A stretch of DNA of 46,174 nt from Pseudonocardiaceae bacterium (GTDB taxonomy: Bacteria > Actinomycetota > Actinomycetes > Mycobacteriales > Pseudonocardiaceae). The notes below the pieces were generated by a model. The model saw only the letters and a program-made list of their open reading frames with translations, was not told the origin of the DNA and did no database searches. The DNA lies in contig WHSY01000035.1 of NCBI GenBank assembly GCA_009379815.1, positions 1-46,174 of the forward strand, in the 5' to 3' direction. Each line of letters begins with the position of its first letter. The first letter of the stretch is position 1. This document shows positions 24,083-33,323 of the stretch, piece by piece. A program made the position numbers and the translations under genes.

Positions 24083-24500
24083 CCGTCCTAGAACCCCCAC
24101 CCCCCGCGCGCAACCTGGCGGCCCCGCGGTTGCCGACGCCGAGACGATCCCAGCAGGCGGCGGGGGAGGGGAGCCGGTCGCGGAGGTCTTCGACGCGCTG
24201 GGACCGGCCTGGCGGCTGAGCCCGGCCCAGCGTGCCCGGCTGGCGCCGGGCGTCACGCGGGCGCTTGCCGCCGGCTGGTCACCTGCCGCGCTCGCCGAGC
24301 TGCTCCGAGCCAACCCGCACGGCGTCCGGTCCGCGGCTGCGGTGCTGGAGTCCCGGCTGGCCGACCTGCCACCCGTCGAGGCGTCCGAACCTGCCCGGCC
24401 TGCCTGGTGTGGCGGCTGTGACGAGCCCACCCGCCACCGCGAGACCGACACCGGCGCCCCCTATCGCTGCCCGACATGCCACCCGTTGGCGGTGTCGTGA
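24071..24500 (+). pseudogene. HTH replication-type protein, C-terminal part (out of frame)
   Basis: In frame 3 the reading EPSYNRPRTPTPRAQPGG continues to FDALGPAWRLSPAQRARLAP, a helical domain, and a zinc-knuckle-like tail WCGGCDEPTRH...CPTCHP, ending at TGA 24498-24500. It has no own start with a ribosome binding site. Such a tail is usual on the HTH protein whose N-terminal half lies upstream at 23552, so it is the displaced 3' half of that gene. The stop overlaps the possible ATG 24500 of the next gene. Confidence 0.6.
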
Positions 24501-24538
24501 TGAGCGCGGTCGCACAACCTGGAAGGAGCACCGACCCG

Positions 24539-25126
24539 ATGAGCATTGTCGCAGGTCAGCACGAGAGCCGGGAGTCCCCGGCGTGTGCCGGGCGCGACCC
24601 GGAACTGTTCTACCCCGTCAAGGACACCGACGGCACGAAACCCAACCGGAAGGAGCGCCGCGCGCTGGCCGTGTGCCGGTCCTGTCCCGTCCGGGCCGCG
24701 TGTCTGACGACCGCGCTGGAGTTCCCCGCTTCCGATCAGCACGGCGTGATCGGCGGGATGACCGCCGGGCAACGTCGGGCGGTGCTGGCGCGCGAGCGGC
24801 GGCGGCCGACCCGCTCCTATCTCGACGCGCTGGTGGGGCTGCCCATCGAGGCACGCCGCGAACCCGCCGACATCGACGGCCTGGTGGTGATGCAGCTGAT
24901 GGCCGGCCAGCCCGCGCCGGCGGCGACCCGTCCCGAAGCTGCGCACGCCGCCGTGATGTTGCACCGCAGCGGCTACAGCGCGGGGCGGATCGCCGCGCAG
25001 CTGGGTACGCATGACCGGCAGGTCTATCGCTGGATCCGGCGTTACGAGGCCGGTGAGCCGCTGTGCCCCCCGGCCGGGCCGCACCGCCCGCAGCAGGGCG
25101 GCGAGCAGGACGGGGCGGCGGCATGA
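24539..25126 (+). CDS. Plasmid-type WhiB regulator with C-terminal HTH
   Basis: 195 aa from ATG 24539 (AAGGAG ten bases upstream); ATG 24500, overlapping the previous stop, would add 13 residues. Fe-S cysteines are complete: 16, 46, 49 and 55 (ACAGRDPELFYP; VCRSCPVRAACL), and the turn HGVIGGMTAGQRR follows. A second domain near the C-terminus (YSAGRIAAQLGTHDRQVYRW) is a Hin/IS630-type helix-turn-helix, not present in housekeeping WhiB proteins. Likely a regulator of element genes. The gene overlaps its downstream neighbour by four bases. Confidence 0.85.
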   Translation: MSIVAGQHESRESPACAGRDPELFYPVKDTDGTKPNRKERRALAVCRSCPVRAACLTTALEFPASDQHGVIGGMTAGQRRAVLARERRRPTRSYLDALVGLPIEARREPADIDGLVVMQLMAGQPAPAATRPEAAHAAVMLHRSGYSAGRIAAQLGTHDRQVYRWIRRYEAGEPLCPPAGPHRPQQGGEQDGAAA

Positions 25127-25734
25127 ACCTCACCGACCGAGCCCTGCACTGGCTCCAGGACCGATGCGACCGGCGTGCCGAGCGGCGCAGCCTCGCGGCC
25201 ACACATCATCTCGATGACGCCGCCGATCTGGGCGCCATCGCCGCCCGCATGACAGTGGACTACCGGGTCGCCGTCTCCCACGGCGCCGACCGGACGGTGC
25301 TGGCCGGCATCCTGACCGGCATCGGCGGCTGCGACCTCGCCGCCGCCCGCTGCTACACCGCCGCCGGGTGGGACCCGGACCCGCAGCCGGGCAAGCCCAG
25401 CCACGCCGAGGACACCCGGCTGGCCGGGCTGCTCGCCCAAGAACTCGGCTACGCCGCCGCTGAAGGACTCGACTACCAGGGCCCGCGTGCCGTCGAGTAC
25501 CAGACCGAGCCGGTCGCGGGCGGGCTGCGGGCGGTGGCGCTGGCCTACACAGGGTGGATCGCCCACTCACACGGGGTGCTCGGCGAGCCCGCCGAGGGGC
25601 CGGTCAGCGTGGAGCAGCGTCTCGACGAGCTGCTGACCGTCATGCTCGGCCGGACCGGCGGTGCGACCGTGGAGACCCTGGCCAGGTTGACCTCCGCGCA
25701 CCGCCGCGTCCGGGTAATGGCAGGTGCGTCATGA
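25123..25734 (+). CDS. Hypothetical element protein
   Basis: 203 aa, ATG overlapping the WhiB stop. Starts MNLTDRALHWLQDRCDRRAE; predicted mainly helical with no transmembrane segment. The segment ADRTVLAGILTGIGGCDLAA and the C-terminal RRVRVMAGAS give no family match that I recognise. Context is the conjugation operon. Confidence 0.6.
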   Translation: MNLTDRALHWLQDRCDRRAERRSLAATHHLDDAADLGAIAARMTVDYRVAVSHGADRTVLAGILTGIGGCDLAAARCYTAAGWDPDPQPGKPSHAEDTRLAGLLAQELGYAAAEGLDYQGPRAVEYQTEPVAGGLRAVALAYTGWIAHSHGVLGEPAEGPVSVEQRLDELLTVMLGRTGGATVETLARLTSAHRRVRVMAGAS

Positions 25735-26411
25735 CCACCCGGTGCCCGCGGCCGGGCCGCCCGGTGCGGCTGCCGACCGCGCAGGCCGCCGCCGTGCGCA
25801 CCCGGATGCACACCACCGCGCCCGGCCCGCAGACGTGCCGGGGCGGTTTCTGCCACCTGTCCAGCCACGGCGAGGTCGTGCTGTGCGAGCGCCACGCCGC
25901 CGCGCTGCTTGTGGGGGGGTGGGCGCCGATGACCGCGACCATCACCACCCTGCCGCCGCATCTGCTGGTGATCGATGTGGACCTTCAGCACCTGGCGGCG
26001 CTGCAGGCCGCTGGTGACGACGTGGACGAAACCGAGCGGGAACTGTGGTCATGGTCGATCCGCTGCCCGTATTCGGGCCGGGATTGGTCGCGGCCGTGCG
26101 TGTGCTGGCTGGAGTGCGACTGCGGGCCTGACCTGTCCGGCCCGCAGCGCGACACGCTGGATCGCGACGGTGGCGGGCCGTGCCCGGATTCGCCGACCGG
26201 GCGTCACGAGTTGCTCTGTTTCGACGGGCTGGACGGGCCCGCGCATCCGCTGACGTCGTGCTGGCTGCACGAGGACCTCGACGTGGGCGATGTGGTCGAG
26301 GATCTGATCACCCGGTGCGGGTTGCTGCCTGGTGAGCACCGAGTGGTGTTGGGCTGGGGCCGTGACGGCGGCACCGAGCTGACGCTGGCTTCCCAGGGCG
26401 GTGCCCGGTGA
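25731..26411 (+). CDS. Hypothetical cysteine-rich element protein
   Basis: 226 aa, ATG overlapping the previous stop. Ten cysteines, many in the middle (IRCPYSGRDWSRPCVCWLEC, CGPD, CWLHEDLDVGD), suggest metal binding or an extracellular-type fold, but there is no signal peptide. GPQTCRGGFCHLSSHGEVVLCERH near residue 35 looks like a small zinc site (given here in two parts: TCRGGFC and VLCERH). Function unknown. Confidence 0.6.
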   Translation: MTTRCPRPGRPVRLPTAQAAAVRTRMHTTAPGPQTCRGGFCHLSSHGEVVLCERHAAALLVGGWAPMTATITTLPPHLLVIDVDLQHLAALQAAGDDVDETERELWSWSIRCPYSGRDWSRPCVCWLECDCGPDLSGPQRDTLDRDGGGPCPDSPTGRHELLCFDGLDGPAHPLTSCWLHEDLDVGDVVEDLITRCGLLPGEHRVVLGWGRDGGTELTLASQGGAR

Positions 26412-27223
26412 GCGGCGCGGCGTTGTGTCGCCGGTGCTGTCAGGGGCTGCCGGTGCATCCGGCCGGGTCACAGCAAGTCGATGCCGGCACCGCCTACAAC
26501 CCCGACAAACCCGGGTATGAGTGGGCAGCACGGGCCTGCTGGCTGACCGACCCCGCCGAGCCCTACGCGCTGACCCTGCGCCTGCGCAGCGTGACCCGCT
26601 GGGTGAACTGGTGTGTGGCCCGCGAGCTCGTCGCCGAAGGCGCCGAACACGCCGCCGGGCAAGGCGACGTCCGCCTCGAGCTGCTCCGCGACATCAACGG
26701 GGATGAAGACCTCGATCGGCTCCTGATCGAGTTGTGTTCACCGGCGGGCCGGATGGTGCTGCTCGCCGACGCACAGTCCGCCCGCACGGCCCTGGGCCTG
26801 TCCTACGAAACGGTGCCCGAGCTCGACGAGGACTGGCTCGTCTCAGTCGCGGTCAACGAGCTGCTCGCCGACTTCGAGCGCGGCGCCCGTCAGCACCAGG
26901 CGTGGGTGCTCGAGCAGATCGGCGATCTGACCGGGCTGGGGCACGGCACCCCGAGGCGGTACACGCCGGTGCAGGTGCTGGCCGCCACCCGCAACCTGAT
27001 CGAGCAGCTGCGTGCCGGGCGCTATGGCTACCTCGATGAGGCCCGCGCCCGGCACCTGCAAGCCGACCGGTACTGGGGCCAGCTGCTGGACCTGTGCTCG
27101 CACGAGGGCATCGACCCTGGCGAGGACCCGCACGCGGCACTGCTGGCCCACCTACGCGGCCCTGACTGGCACGACCACCCGGCCGGGCAGCCCTGCAACG
27201 GGTTCTGCGGGGGCCCGTCGTGA
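26408..27223 (+). CDS. Hypothetical element protein with N-terminal zinc-like motif
   Basis: 271 aa from GTG 26408, overlapping the previous stop. N-terminus LCRRCCQGLPVHP is Cx2CC; the C-terminus has HDHPAGQPCNGFCGGPS. The middle is helical (WVNWCVARELVAEGAEHAAG, DWLVSVAVNELLADFERGAR). No recognised domain. Operon position suggests a transfer or maintenance accessory. Confidence 0.6.
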   Translation: MSGAALCRRCCQGLPVHPAGSQQVDAGTAYNPDKPGYEWAARACWLTDPAEPYALTLRLRSVTRWVNWCVARELVAEGAEHAAGQGDVRLELLRDINGDEDLDRLLIELCSPAGRMVLLADAQSARTALGLSYETVPELDEDWLVSVAVNELLADFERGARQHQAWVLEQIGDLTGLGHGTPRRYTPVQVLAATRNLIEQLRAGRYGYLDEARARHLQADRYWGQLLDLCSHEGIDPGEDPHAALLAHLRGPDWHDHPAGQPCNGFCGGPS

Positions 27224-28101
27224 GCGCGGCGACTGTCACGCCCCCGGTGCGGTGGACCGCGGTGGTCACGGTGGTCGTCGTCGGTGCGGTCGCGGCGGCG
27301 ATGTCGTATGGGCACCTGTACGCGGTGGCCTACGGGCAGGGCGAGTACGCCGCGGCGGTGTTCCCGCTGTCCGTGGACGGGCTGATCGTGGCCGCGTCGC
27401 TGGTGCTGCTGGTGCGGCGCCGGTCCGGGCAGTCCGGCGGGCTGCTGGCGTGGTCGGGCCTGCTGGTCGGCGTCGCAGCCACCGTCGCCGGCAACATCGC
27501 CAGCGCCGAGCCGACCGCGCTGGCCCGGGTGGTGGCCGCCTGGTCGCCCGTGGCGTTCGCGCTGTCCTACGAGCTGCTGCTGACCCTCACGCGGGCCACC
27601 GAGGCCACCACGGCGCCGGTAGCCGTGCCGGTGGCGGCCGCCGGGCCGGGCGAGGCCGCCGACCACGGCCCGGCCAAACCGGCCACCGCAGGGACGGACT
27701 CACCGACTGCCGAACTCGCTGAGCCGGTGCCCGCCGAGGTGCCGGACTTCGGCCCGGCGGCCGCCGCGGCCACCCAGCCCGCCCCGCCGGCGCTGGCCCG
27801 GCCCGCGTCGGCCGGCCCGGCCCGGCAGCCCGGACCGCGGGCGGTGTCGGCCGCCCGGCCCGCATCCGCGCCGGCGGCCGGGCCGGACGTGTCCGACCTG
27901 GCCACCGCGGGCCGGGCCGTGGCCGCCCGGCTGGCCCGGGATGGCCGGTCGCTGACGCGGGCCGCGCTGCTCGACGGGCTCTACGCCGATGGGCACAGCT
28001 GTTCGAAGGCCCGCGCGAGCGCGTTGCTGGCGCTGCTGCGGGCCGAAGCCGAGCCGGGCCAGCAGGCCCGGCCCGGGCCGCGGCCGGTGAGGGCCGCATG
28101 A
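27220..28101 (+). CDS. DUF2637 membrane protein (Spd-like), with C-terminal winged-helix
   Basis: 293 aa from GTG 27220. The first 135 residues hold about four membrane spans (TAVVTVVVVGAVAAAMSYGH, LIVAASLVLLV, LLAWSGLLVGVAATVAGNIA, VAFALSYELLLTL), matching the DUF2637 family of actinomycete plasmids and prophages. A long Pro/Ala linker follows, then a short helical domain (VAARLARDGRSLTRAALLDG) like a winged helix. Spd proteins take part in intramycelial plasmid spreading, and the upstream position relative to the FtsK/TraB gene fits. Stop overlaps ATG 28098, which opens only a shadow frame. Confidence 0.78.
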   Translation: MSAATVTPPVRWTAVVTVVVVGAVAAAMSYGHLYAVAYGQGEYAAAVFPLSVDGLIVAASLVLLVRRRSGQSGGLLAWSGLLVGVAATVAGNIASAEPTALARVVAAWSPVAFALSYELLLTLTRATEATTAPVAVPVAAAGPGEAADHGPAKPATAGTDSPTAELAEPVPAEVPDFGPAAAAATQPAPPALARPASAGPARQPGPRAVSAARPASAPAAGPDVSDLATAGRAVAARLARDGRSLTRAALLDGLYADGHSCSKARASALLALLRAEAEPGQQARPGPRPVRAA

Positions 28102-28188
28102 CCGCGATCTCCGGGTGGGCGGCCGCCGGCCACGGCCCGGCCGCCCACCCGGCCACCACGGCAGACCCGACAACGCAGGGAGGCAGTT

Positions 28189-28443
28189 ATGGCGGCGCCG
28201 AAGCACTGGCGGGTGGTGCTGCGCGGCCCGGACGGCCGCCGGTATTCGGCCCGCGACGTCATCGAGGACATCGACCAGCCGGCCCGGTTTCGTGCGCATC
28301 TGTTGTTCATCGCCCGCATCGAGGACCCGGAGAACACCGACCGGGGCGAGAACTGGATCGGGCGTTTCGAGCTGGAGGTCATCGACCCCGACCAACCCAA
28401 GGTCGGGCCGGTGCGGGCGCTGCGGTGGGAGAAGCCCTCCTGA
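28189..28443 (+). CDS. Small hypothetical element protein
   Basis: 84 aa, ATG with GGGAGG seven bases upstream. Sequence MAAPKHWRVVLRGPDGRRYS, then a helix and ENWIGRFELEVIDPDQP; a compact alpha/beta protein, not recognised. Its TGA overlaps the next ATG (TGATG). Confidence 0.65.
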   Translation: MAAPKHWRVVLRGPDGRRYSARDVIEDIDQPARFRAHLLFIARIEDPENTDRGENWIGRFELEVIDPDQPKVGPVRALRWEKPS

Positions 28444-28787
28444 TGGCTGGGCATCGCCGCACCCGGTCGGCCGCGCCCGGCGCGGCCGCCGTCCCGCCGG
28501 TCCCGGCCCGCGCCGAGGGGCAGTCCGGGCCGACGCAGCGCGCCGGGCGTCGTGACCGGCGCAGGGAGCACTTCGCCCGCCGCTACGCGCAGGCCGCCAC
28601 TCCGGCCGCCCGGCTAGAGGCCGCCCACGACTACCTGCGGGGCGCGGCCGCCCGCCGGCAGCCCAACCCGGCCCGGGCAGGGCAGCTGCTCGACGACCTG
28701 GCCCGGCAGCTGCTCGCCGCCGGCGACCAGCTCCTGACCTGGCAGGCCCGCGAGCGCACCAACCCGACAGGAAGGAAGGACATATGA
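28443..28787 (+). CDS. Small basic helical element protein
   Basis: 114 aa, MAGHRRTRSAAPGAAAVPPV then a basic helix region (RDRRREHFARRYAQAATPAA) and LEAAHDYLRGAAARRQPNPA. Overlaps both neighbours. No domain recognised; highly basic, so nucleic-acid binding is possible. Confidence 0.6.
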   Translation: MAGHRRTRSAAPGAAAVPPVPARAEGQSGPTQRAGRRDRRREHFARRYAQAATPAARLEAAHDYLRGAAARRQPNPARAGQLLDDLARQLLAAGDQLLTWQARERTNPTGRKDI

Positions 28788-29215
28788 GCAACCCCACCAC
28801 CACCGCGCCGGCCACCGGGCCCGACGGGCAGGAGCCGGCGGCGTCGCTGCATGACCGGCTGTCTGGCTGGGTCAGCGCGCAGCTCGCCACCCCGCCCCGG
28901 TTTGTCTCGGAGCGGCCGCCGTCGCTGCGCGAGCACATCGTCTATGCCCGTCGGGGCGAGTGGCACACCCAACCCGACGGCCCGGCCCGGCGCTGGCACC
29001 TGGCCTACACCTACGGCGCGGTGCTGCCGGTGTGCGCGGCCGCCGCGCTGGCCATGTGGGCGGTGGCCCGGCCGGGCCGGTTCTTTCCGCTGCTGGTCGT
29101 CGTGGTGGCGCTGGCCACCGCGCTCGACGCAATCTCGATCGTCGCCTGGTTCGTCCCGGACTGGGCATCGGCAACGAACTGGCCGCCGCTGTCGTGGCTG
29201 GCCGGGAAGGAGTGA
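28784..29215 (+). CDS. Membrane protein with two spans (Spd-like position)
   Basis: 143 aa, ATG with AGGAAGGA just upstream. A cytosolic N-terminal 80 residues precede two spans (GAVLPVCAAAALAMWAVA, FFPLLVVVVALATALDAISI). Small proteins of this plan sit between WhiB and FtsK genes in AICEs and are grouped as Spd-like; the assignment is by position. Confidence 0.62.
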   Translation: MSNPTTTAPATGPDGQEPAASLHDRLSGWVSAQLATPPRFVSERPPSLREHIVYARRGEWHTQPDGPARRWHLAYTYGAVLPVCAAAALAMWAVARPGRFFPLLVVVVALATALDAISIVAWFVPDWASATNWPPLSWLAGKE

Positions 29216-29220
29216 CCGCT

Positions 29221-29655
29221 ATGAATCCTGGTGTAGCGGCAATCGCGGGCATGGCCCTGATCGTGGGGCTGTGGCTGTACTGGCATCACGACGCGCCGAA
29301 GTTCACGACGTTCCTGTTCCTGGTCGCCGGCACCGGCATCGGCGGCTACTTCGGGCAGCTGCTCGGTCAAGCGCTGAACACCGTCATCGGCTCGGTGGGC
29401 ACGCAGACCGGCCAGTGGATCGGCATCGGCGCGTCCACGATCACCGCCGGGCTGGCCCTGGTCGCCACCTTGGAGATAGTGATCAAGGGGCTCTACAAGA
29501 AGAAGGCCAAGCCGCAGCGCTGGCACCCGTGGCTGGCGCTGGCGTTGCCCACGATCATCTTCGCGGCCGGTTTCCCGTTCCTGGTGCAGATCATGGAGGC
29601 GTTCGCGACCGGCGTGAACACCGTCGGCAACTCGTTTAGCGGGATCGGGGGCTGA
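29221..29655 (+). CDS. Membrane protein with four spans
   Basis: 144 aa, ATG preceded by GGGAAGGAG overlapping the previous stop. Hydrophobic segments: VAAIAGMALIVGLWLYW, TFLFLVAGTGIGGYF, ASTITAGLALVATLEIVI, WLALALPTIIFAAGFPFLV. A basic loop YKKKAKPQ separates the last two. Likely an inner-membrane component of the transfer apparatus; not recognised at family level. Confidence 0.65.
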   Translation: MNPGVAAIAGMALIVGLWLYWHHDAPKFTTFLFLVAGTGIGGYFGQLLGQALNTVIGSVGTQTGQWIGIGASTITAGLALVATLEIVIKGLYKKKAKPQRWHPWLALALPTIIFAAGFPFLVQIMEAFATGVNTVGNSFSGIGG

Positions 29656-29658
29656 CCG

Positions 29659-30915
29659 ATGGAAATGCTTCTGTTCGCCTGCCTGGTCGCCACAGCGGTT
29701 ACCCGCTACGGCGTCACCGACCTGATCTCCACGATCAAGGGCACCGAATCGCCGCGGCACAAGGAACGGCAGCTGCGACTCGCGCAGCAGCACGAGCGCA
29801 CCATGGCCGCCCTCAAGCAGCGGCAGGGGCCGACGATCAGCGAGGCCGTCGCCTCTCGTATCGCGGCCCGTATCGGCGCGCCACGGCCCCCGCGCGACCG
29901 CAGCGGCCAGCGGGCGGCCCGCCGGTATTTCGGCGCGCTGTGGGACGACGCCTGGACTGACGCCACCGAGCGCCACCAGGTGCGCCACGAACGCGCCCGG
30001 GTCGGCGACCTGCCCCGGCAACGGCCCGCCCGCGCGACCAAGAACGCCGTCGCGGCCCGGGCCGCGCGGTGGGCGCAGCGGCGCCGCCACGGGGCCGGCG
30101 ATCCGGATGCCGGGCCCGGCGAGCCCGACATCACCGACGCGCCCGGACCGCAGCCGGCGGCCGGGACCGAGCACACCGACAACCACGGACAGCCCATGAC
30201 CGATCGCGACGACCAGCTCGGCGAGGACCTGGCCGACGACGAGCAGGAACAGACCGAGCCCCCGGCCGGGCGCGGCTGCGACTTCACGGTCAGCACCGCG
30301 ACGCCCTACGGCGAGAAGTGTGGACATGCGGCAGCAGGCAAGTGGCACGAGGGCGATGACGAGTGGTTCTGCGCCGGTCACATGGGCGACGAGGACGCCG
30401 CGGCCGAGATGTCGATCTGCCCGCGGTGCGGCGTCTGGCACGACTACCGCAGCCCGCGGTGCGGCAGCTGCGACTTCTTGATGGCGTCGGACTACCTCCT
30501 CGACCCAGACGACCCCGACCCGACCGACCCCGACGACGACCCCTCACCTGAGGGCGCTGAGCAGCCGGCGAGCCCGCTGGCGACCATCCACCCGATTGGA
30601 GCTACCACCACCATGCAGACCGGAGAGATCTATAACCCCGAGTCCGCCCTGGCCGACGCGACCGCGATCAGCGGCGAGGTGTCGCAGCTGGTGTCCCACC
30701 TGGATGCCTCTCACGGCGCGCTGGCCCAGCGCGGCGTGAGCGGCGCACCGCTGGATGCCTACGCGCAGATGCTCGACGCCGCACAGTCGCTGGTCGCCGC
30801 GGCCGACACGGCCGCGTCGAGCTTCACCGGCCACCAGGACATCCACGACGTCGTGCACTCCGACGACACCGTCGGCGACGGCGACTACCTGGAGCTGGCG
30901 CAGACCAACCGCTGA
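29659..30915 (+). CDS. Large element protein with N-terminal span and zinc ribbon
   Basis: 418 aa, ATG three bases after the preceding stop. One N-terminal hydrophobic segment (MEMLLFACLVATAVTRYG), a basic middle (RPARATKNAVAARAARWAQR), an acidic linker, then a treble-clef/zinc-ribbon pair CPRC and CGSC (about 255-275), an Asp-rich stretch, and a helical C-terminal region (QTGEIYNPESALADATAISG) that resembles a separate small protein and has its own internal ATG at 30613. Possibly a fusion of two genes often separate in related elements. Immediately upstream of the translocase gene. Confidence 0.62.
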   Translation: MEMLLFACLVATAVTRYGVTDLISTIKGTESPRHKERQLRLAQQHERTMAALKQRQGPTISEAVASRIAARIGAPRPPRDRSGQRAARRYFGALWDDAWTDATERHQVRHERARVGDLPRQRPARATKNAVAARAARWAQRRRHGAGDPDAGPGEPDITDAPGPQPAAGTEHTDNHGQPMTDRDDQLGEDLADDEQEQTEPPAGRGCDFTVSTATPYGEKCGHAAAGKWHEGDDEWFCAGHMGDEDAAAEMSICPRCGVWHDYRSPRCGSCDFLMASDYLLDPDDPDPTDPDDDPSPEGAEQPASPLATIHPIGATTTMQTGEIYNPESALADATAISGEVSQLVSHLDASHGALAQRGVSGAPLDAYAQMLDAAQSLVAAADTAASSFTGHQDIHDVVHSDDTVGDGDYLELAQTNR

Positions 30916-31017
30916 CCCCAACCCGGCCCTGCCCTGCCCCCACGCACCTGGTGGCCCGTTCGCGACGGGAGCAGGGCACGCAGACCAGCACAACGCACGG
31001 CCACGGGAGGAACCCTC

Positions 31018-33291
31018 ATGGCGCGCAAGTCGATGATCCGCCGGCCCGGCCGCCGGCCGGCCACCCCGGCGGCACCGGCCGGGCGGGCCGGGATGGCCGA
31101 GGCCGCCGCCGTGACCGCCCTGATGCGCTCAGTGCAGCAGGCCGCCGACCGCGCCTCCCAGCAAGTCGCCGACGCCCCCGGCCCGGACCGGGCACCGTCC
31201 GGGCCGCGGCAGGAGCCACCGGCCCGGACCGGGCGCCGTAGCGCCGCCGAGCAGGCCCGCCGCGAGCGCATCACCGCCGGGCAGGCCGCGCGACGGCTGC
31301 CGTTCAAGGCCACCGCCGCCACCGGGCTGGCCGGATACGGGGCGTGGGGGGCAGCGGAGCTGGCCGAGGTGGCCGCCGGCCCGGCCGGGCACCTGCTGGC
31401 CACCACCACCACCGGGACGCTGGCGCTGGGTGTGGCCGGCGCGGTCGGCGCCGCCTACCGCAAAAGCCTCGGGGCGTGGCGATCCCGGTTCTGGTGCGCC
31501 AGTGCGATGGGCGCCTCCTGGATCACGCTGACGTCGATCGACGGGGCCGGGTGGGGGCTGCTGGCCGCCCTGGCCGCCGGGGCGGCCGCCGCGTCAACAG
31601 GCTGGTTGCGCGCCCACGAGGTTCCGGTTCCGCCCATCGACGAGTCCGAGCCGGTGCCGGTGGTGGCCACGGCCGGCGAGTGCGAGAACCTCGCCGCCCG
31701 GTGGGCATCCGAGGTCGCCGGCAACCCGAAGCTGGCACCCCGTTCGCAGCTGACCGACGGGCGCCAGCACGGCAACCGCTGCGAGTACACCCTCGACCTG
31801 GCGGCCGGGATGACGCTGGACAAGCTGCGGTCGCTGCACGGCGGGATCGCATCGGCGATGCGGCTGGACCCGATGCAACTCACCTTCGCGCCGGTCGCGG
31901 CCGGCGAGCACGGCTTCCGCGACTCGTCCAAGGTCACGATGCAGGTCATCCTCTCCTCGCCGATCACGGGCGCGGTGTACTTCCGGGCGCCGAGCTTTTC
32001 CTACGAGCGCGGGTTCGGCCGCATCGGACTCGGCCCCTACATCGACGGTGAGGCCCAGGCCGCCTACGAGCTGTTCCGGCCGCGGGGCATGTTCTCCGGC
32101 GTGGTGATCGGCTCCACCGGAAAGGGCAAGTCATCGGTGGTCAACGGGATCGTGGCCTCCGCCCGCTCGTCGGGCATGGTCACCACCTGGTATCTGGACC
32201 CCAAGGGCAACAGCTCCCCGGACCTGGCCCGCCACGCCACCGTGTCCGAGACCGGCCTGGAACGCGCCGAGGCGTTCACGGTCGCCGCCGAAACCCTGGT
32301 GCGCTGGCTGGGTAAGCAGGCCGCCGCCCACAACCTCGCCGGGTTCGCACCCAGCACCGAGCGGCCCGGCTATCTGATCGTCATCGACGAGTGCGACATG
32401 CTGTTCGCGCTCAAGGGCATGGCGCAGCGCTGGGGCCAGATCGCCAAGACCGGACGATCCCTCGGGGTCGGGCTGCTGCTGGCCACCCAGTACGCCGGGA
32501 TGACGGCGTTCGGCGGTAGCGAGCTGCTGCGCTCCAGCGTGCGGGTGGGCAACGTGGTGCTGATGCGCACCGAGTCCAACACCTCCGATGCGCTGATCGC
32601 CCCGGATCTGCCCCGCTCGACCACCCTGCCGTCGGCGCCCGGCTACGCCTACCTCAAAAACGAGGGCGCCGCCCCGGCGGCGCTCAAGTCGAGCTGGCTG
32701 CTCACCTCCGATGAGCCGGTGCCCGACGGCTTCCCGACCGAGCTGGCCGACTTCAACGCCGACGTGGCGCTGGCCGCGCATCCGGATGCCGGCATGTGTC
32801 CCATCGGGGCCCAGGCCGCGTCGCTGCTGACCGAGGTCGGCGGCCGGGAGCGCGAGGAGGCCCGCGCGGCGCGGCTGCGCGCCGAGATCGCGGAATTCCT
32901 CGAGCAACCGCTGACGGCCCCCGGCGCCCCCGGCGCGAGCCGGGAGGCAGCGGTCACGGCCGCCGTGCTCGACGGCATGGGCGCCCGCTTCGCCGCACTA
33001 CCCGGCCCGCTGGCCGAGGTGGTGCCGCTGCACCCTCAGACGGCTGCTGAGACGGCCACAGCGGCCGCGCCGGTGGCGCTGGACCCGAACGCCCTGCCCG
33101 GAGCGCAGCGCGCCGTGCTGGCCGCCCTGAACGCCGGCCACACCAAGTCCGGCGAGATTGGCCACGCCACCGGCCTGGCCGCCGCCACCGTCTCCCGGGC
33201 GCTGACCGCGCTCGGCGAGCACGGCCTCGCGCAGCGCCGCGGATTCGGCGAGTGGACCGCCACCGACGGCGACCAGCAGCAAGCCTCATAG
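31018..33291 (+). CDS. FtsK/SpoIIIE-family conjugative DNA translocase (TraB-like)
   Basis: 757 aa, ATG with GGGAGGAA upstream. Two or three spans near residues 95-200 (LLATTTTGTLALGVAGAVGA, GWGLLAALAAGAAAAS). Walker A GSTGKGKS at 365-372 and Walker B YLIVIDECDM at about 452-461, then the RxxxQ-type ATQYAG segment, complete the FtsK ATPase. The C-terminal region (QRAVLAALNAGHTKSGEIGH, GLAAATVSRALTALGEHGLA) is a winged helix like FtsK gamma, which in TraB reads 8-bp repeats on DNA. In Streptomyces elements one such protein is enough to move double-stranded DNA between mycelia, so this identifies the region as a conjugative element. Confidence 0.9.
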   Translation: MARKSMIRRPGRRPATPAAPAGRAGMAEAAAVTALMRSVQQAADRASQQVADAPGPDRAPSGPRQEPPARTGRRSAAEQARRERITAGQAARRLPFKATAATGLAGYGAWGAAELAEVAAGPAGHLLATTTTGTLALGVAGAVGAAYRKSLGAWRSRFWCASAMGASWITLTSIDGAGWGLLAALAAGAAAASTGWLRAHEVPVPPIDESEPVPVVATAGECENLAARWASEVAGNPKLAPRSQLTDGRQHGNRCEYTLDLAAGMTLDKLRSLHGGIASAMRLDPMQLTFAPVAAGEHGFRDSSKVTMQVILSSPITGAVYFRAPSFSYERGFGRIGLGPYIDGEAQAAYELFRPRGMFSGVVIGSTGKGKSSVVNGIVASARSSGMVTTWYLDPKGNSSPDLARHATVSETGLERAEAFTVAAETLVRWLGKQAAAHNLAGFAPSTERPGYLIVIDECDMLFALKGMAQRWGQIAKTGRSLGVGLLLATQYAGMTAFGGSELLRSSVRVGNVVLMRTESNTSDALIAPDLPRSTTLPSAPGYAYLKNEGAAPAALKSSWLLTSDEPVPDGFPTELADFNADVALAAHPDAGMCPIGAQAASLLTEVGGREREEARAARLRAEIAEFLEQPLTAPGAPGASREAAVTAAVLDGMGARFAALPGPLAEVVPLHPQTAAETATAAAPVALDPNALPGAQRAVLAALNAGHTKSGEIGHATGLAAATVSRALTALGEHGLAQRRGFGEWTATDGDQQQAS

Positions 33292-33323
33292 GCAAGCCAA
33301 AAACCCATGATGAGGAGCCACCC

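Noticed and set aside
28098..28440. ATG 28098 overlapping the DUF2637 gene as start of a 229-aa protein
   Set aside because: Its first part overlaps, out of frame, the well-supported 84-aa gene at 28189; the real 114-aa gene in this frame starts at 28443.
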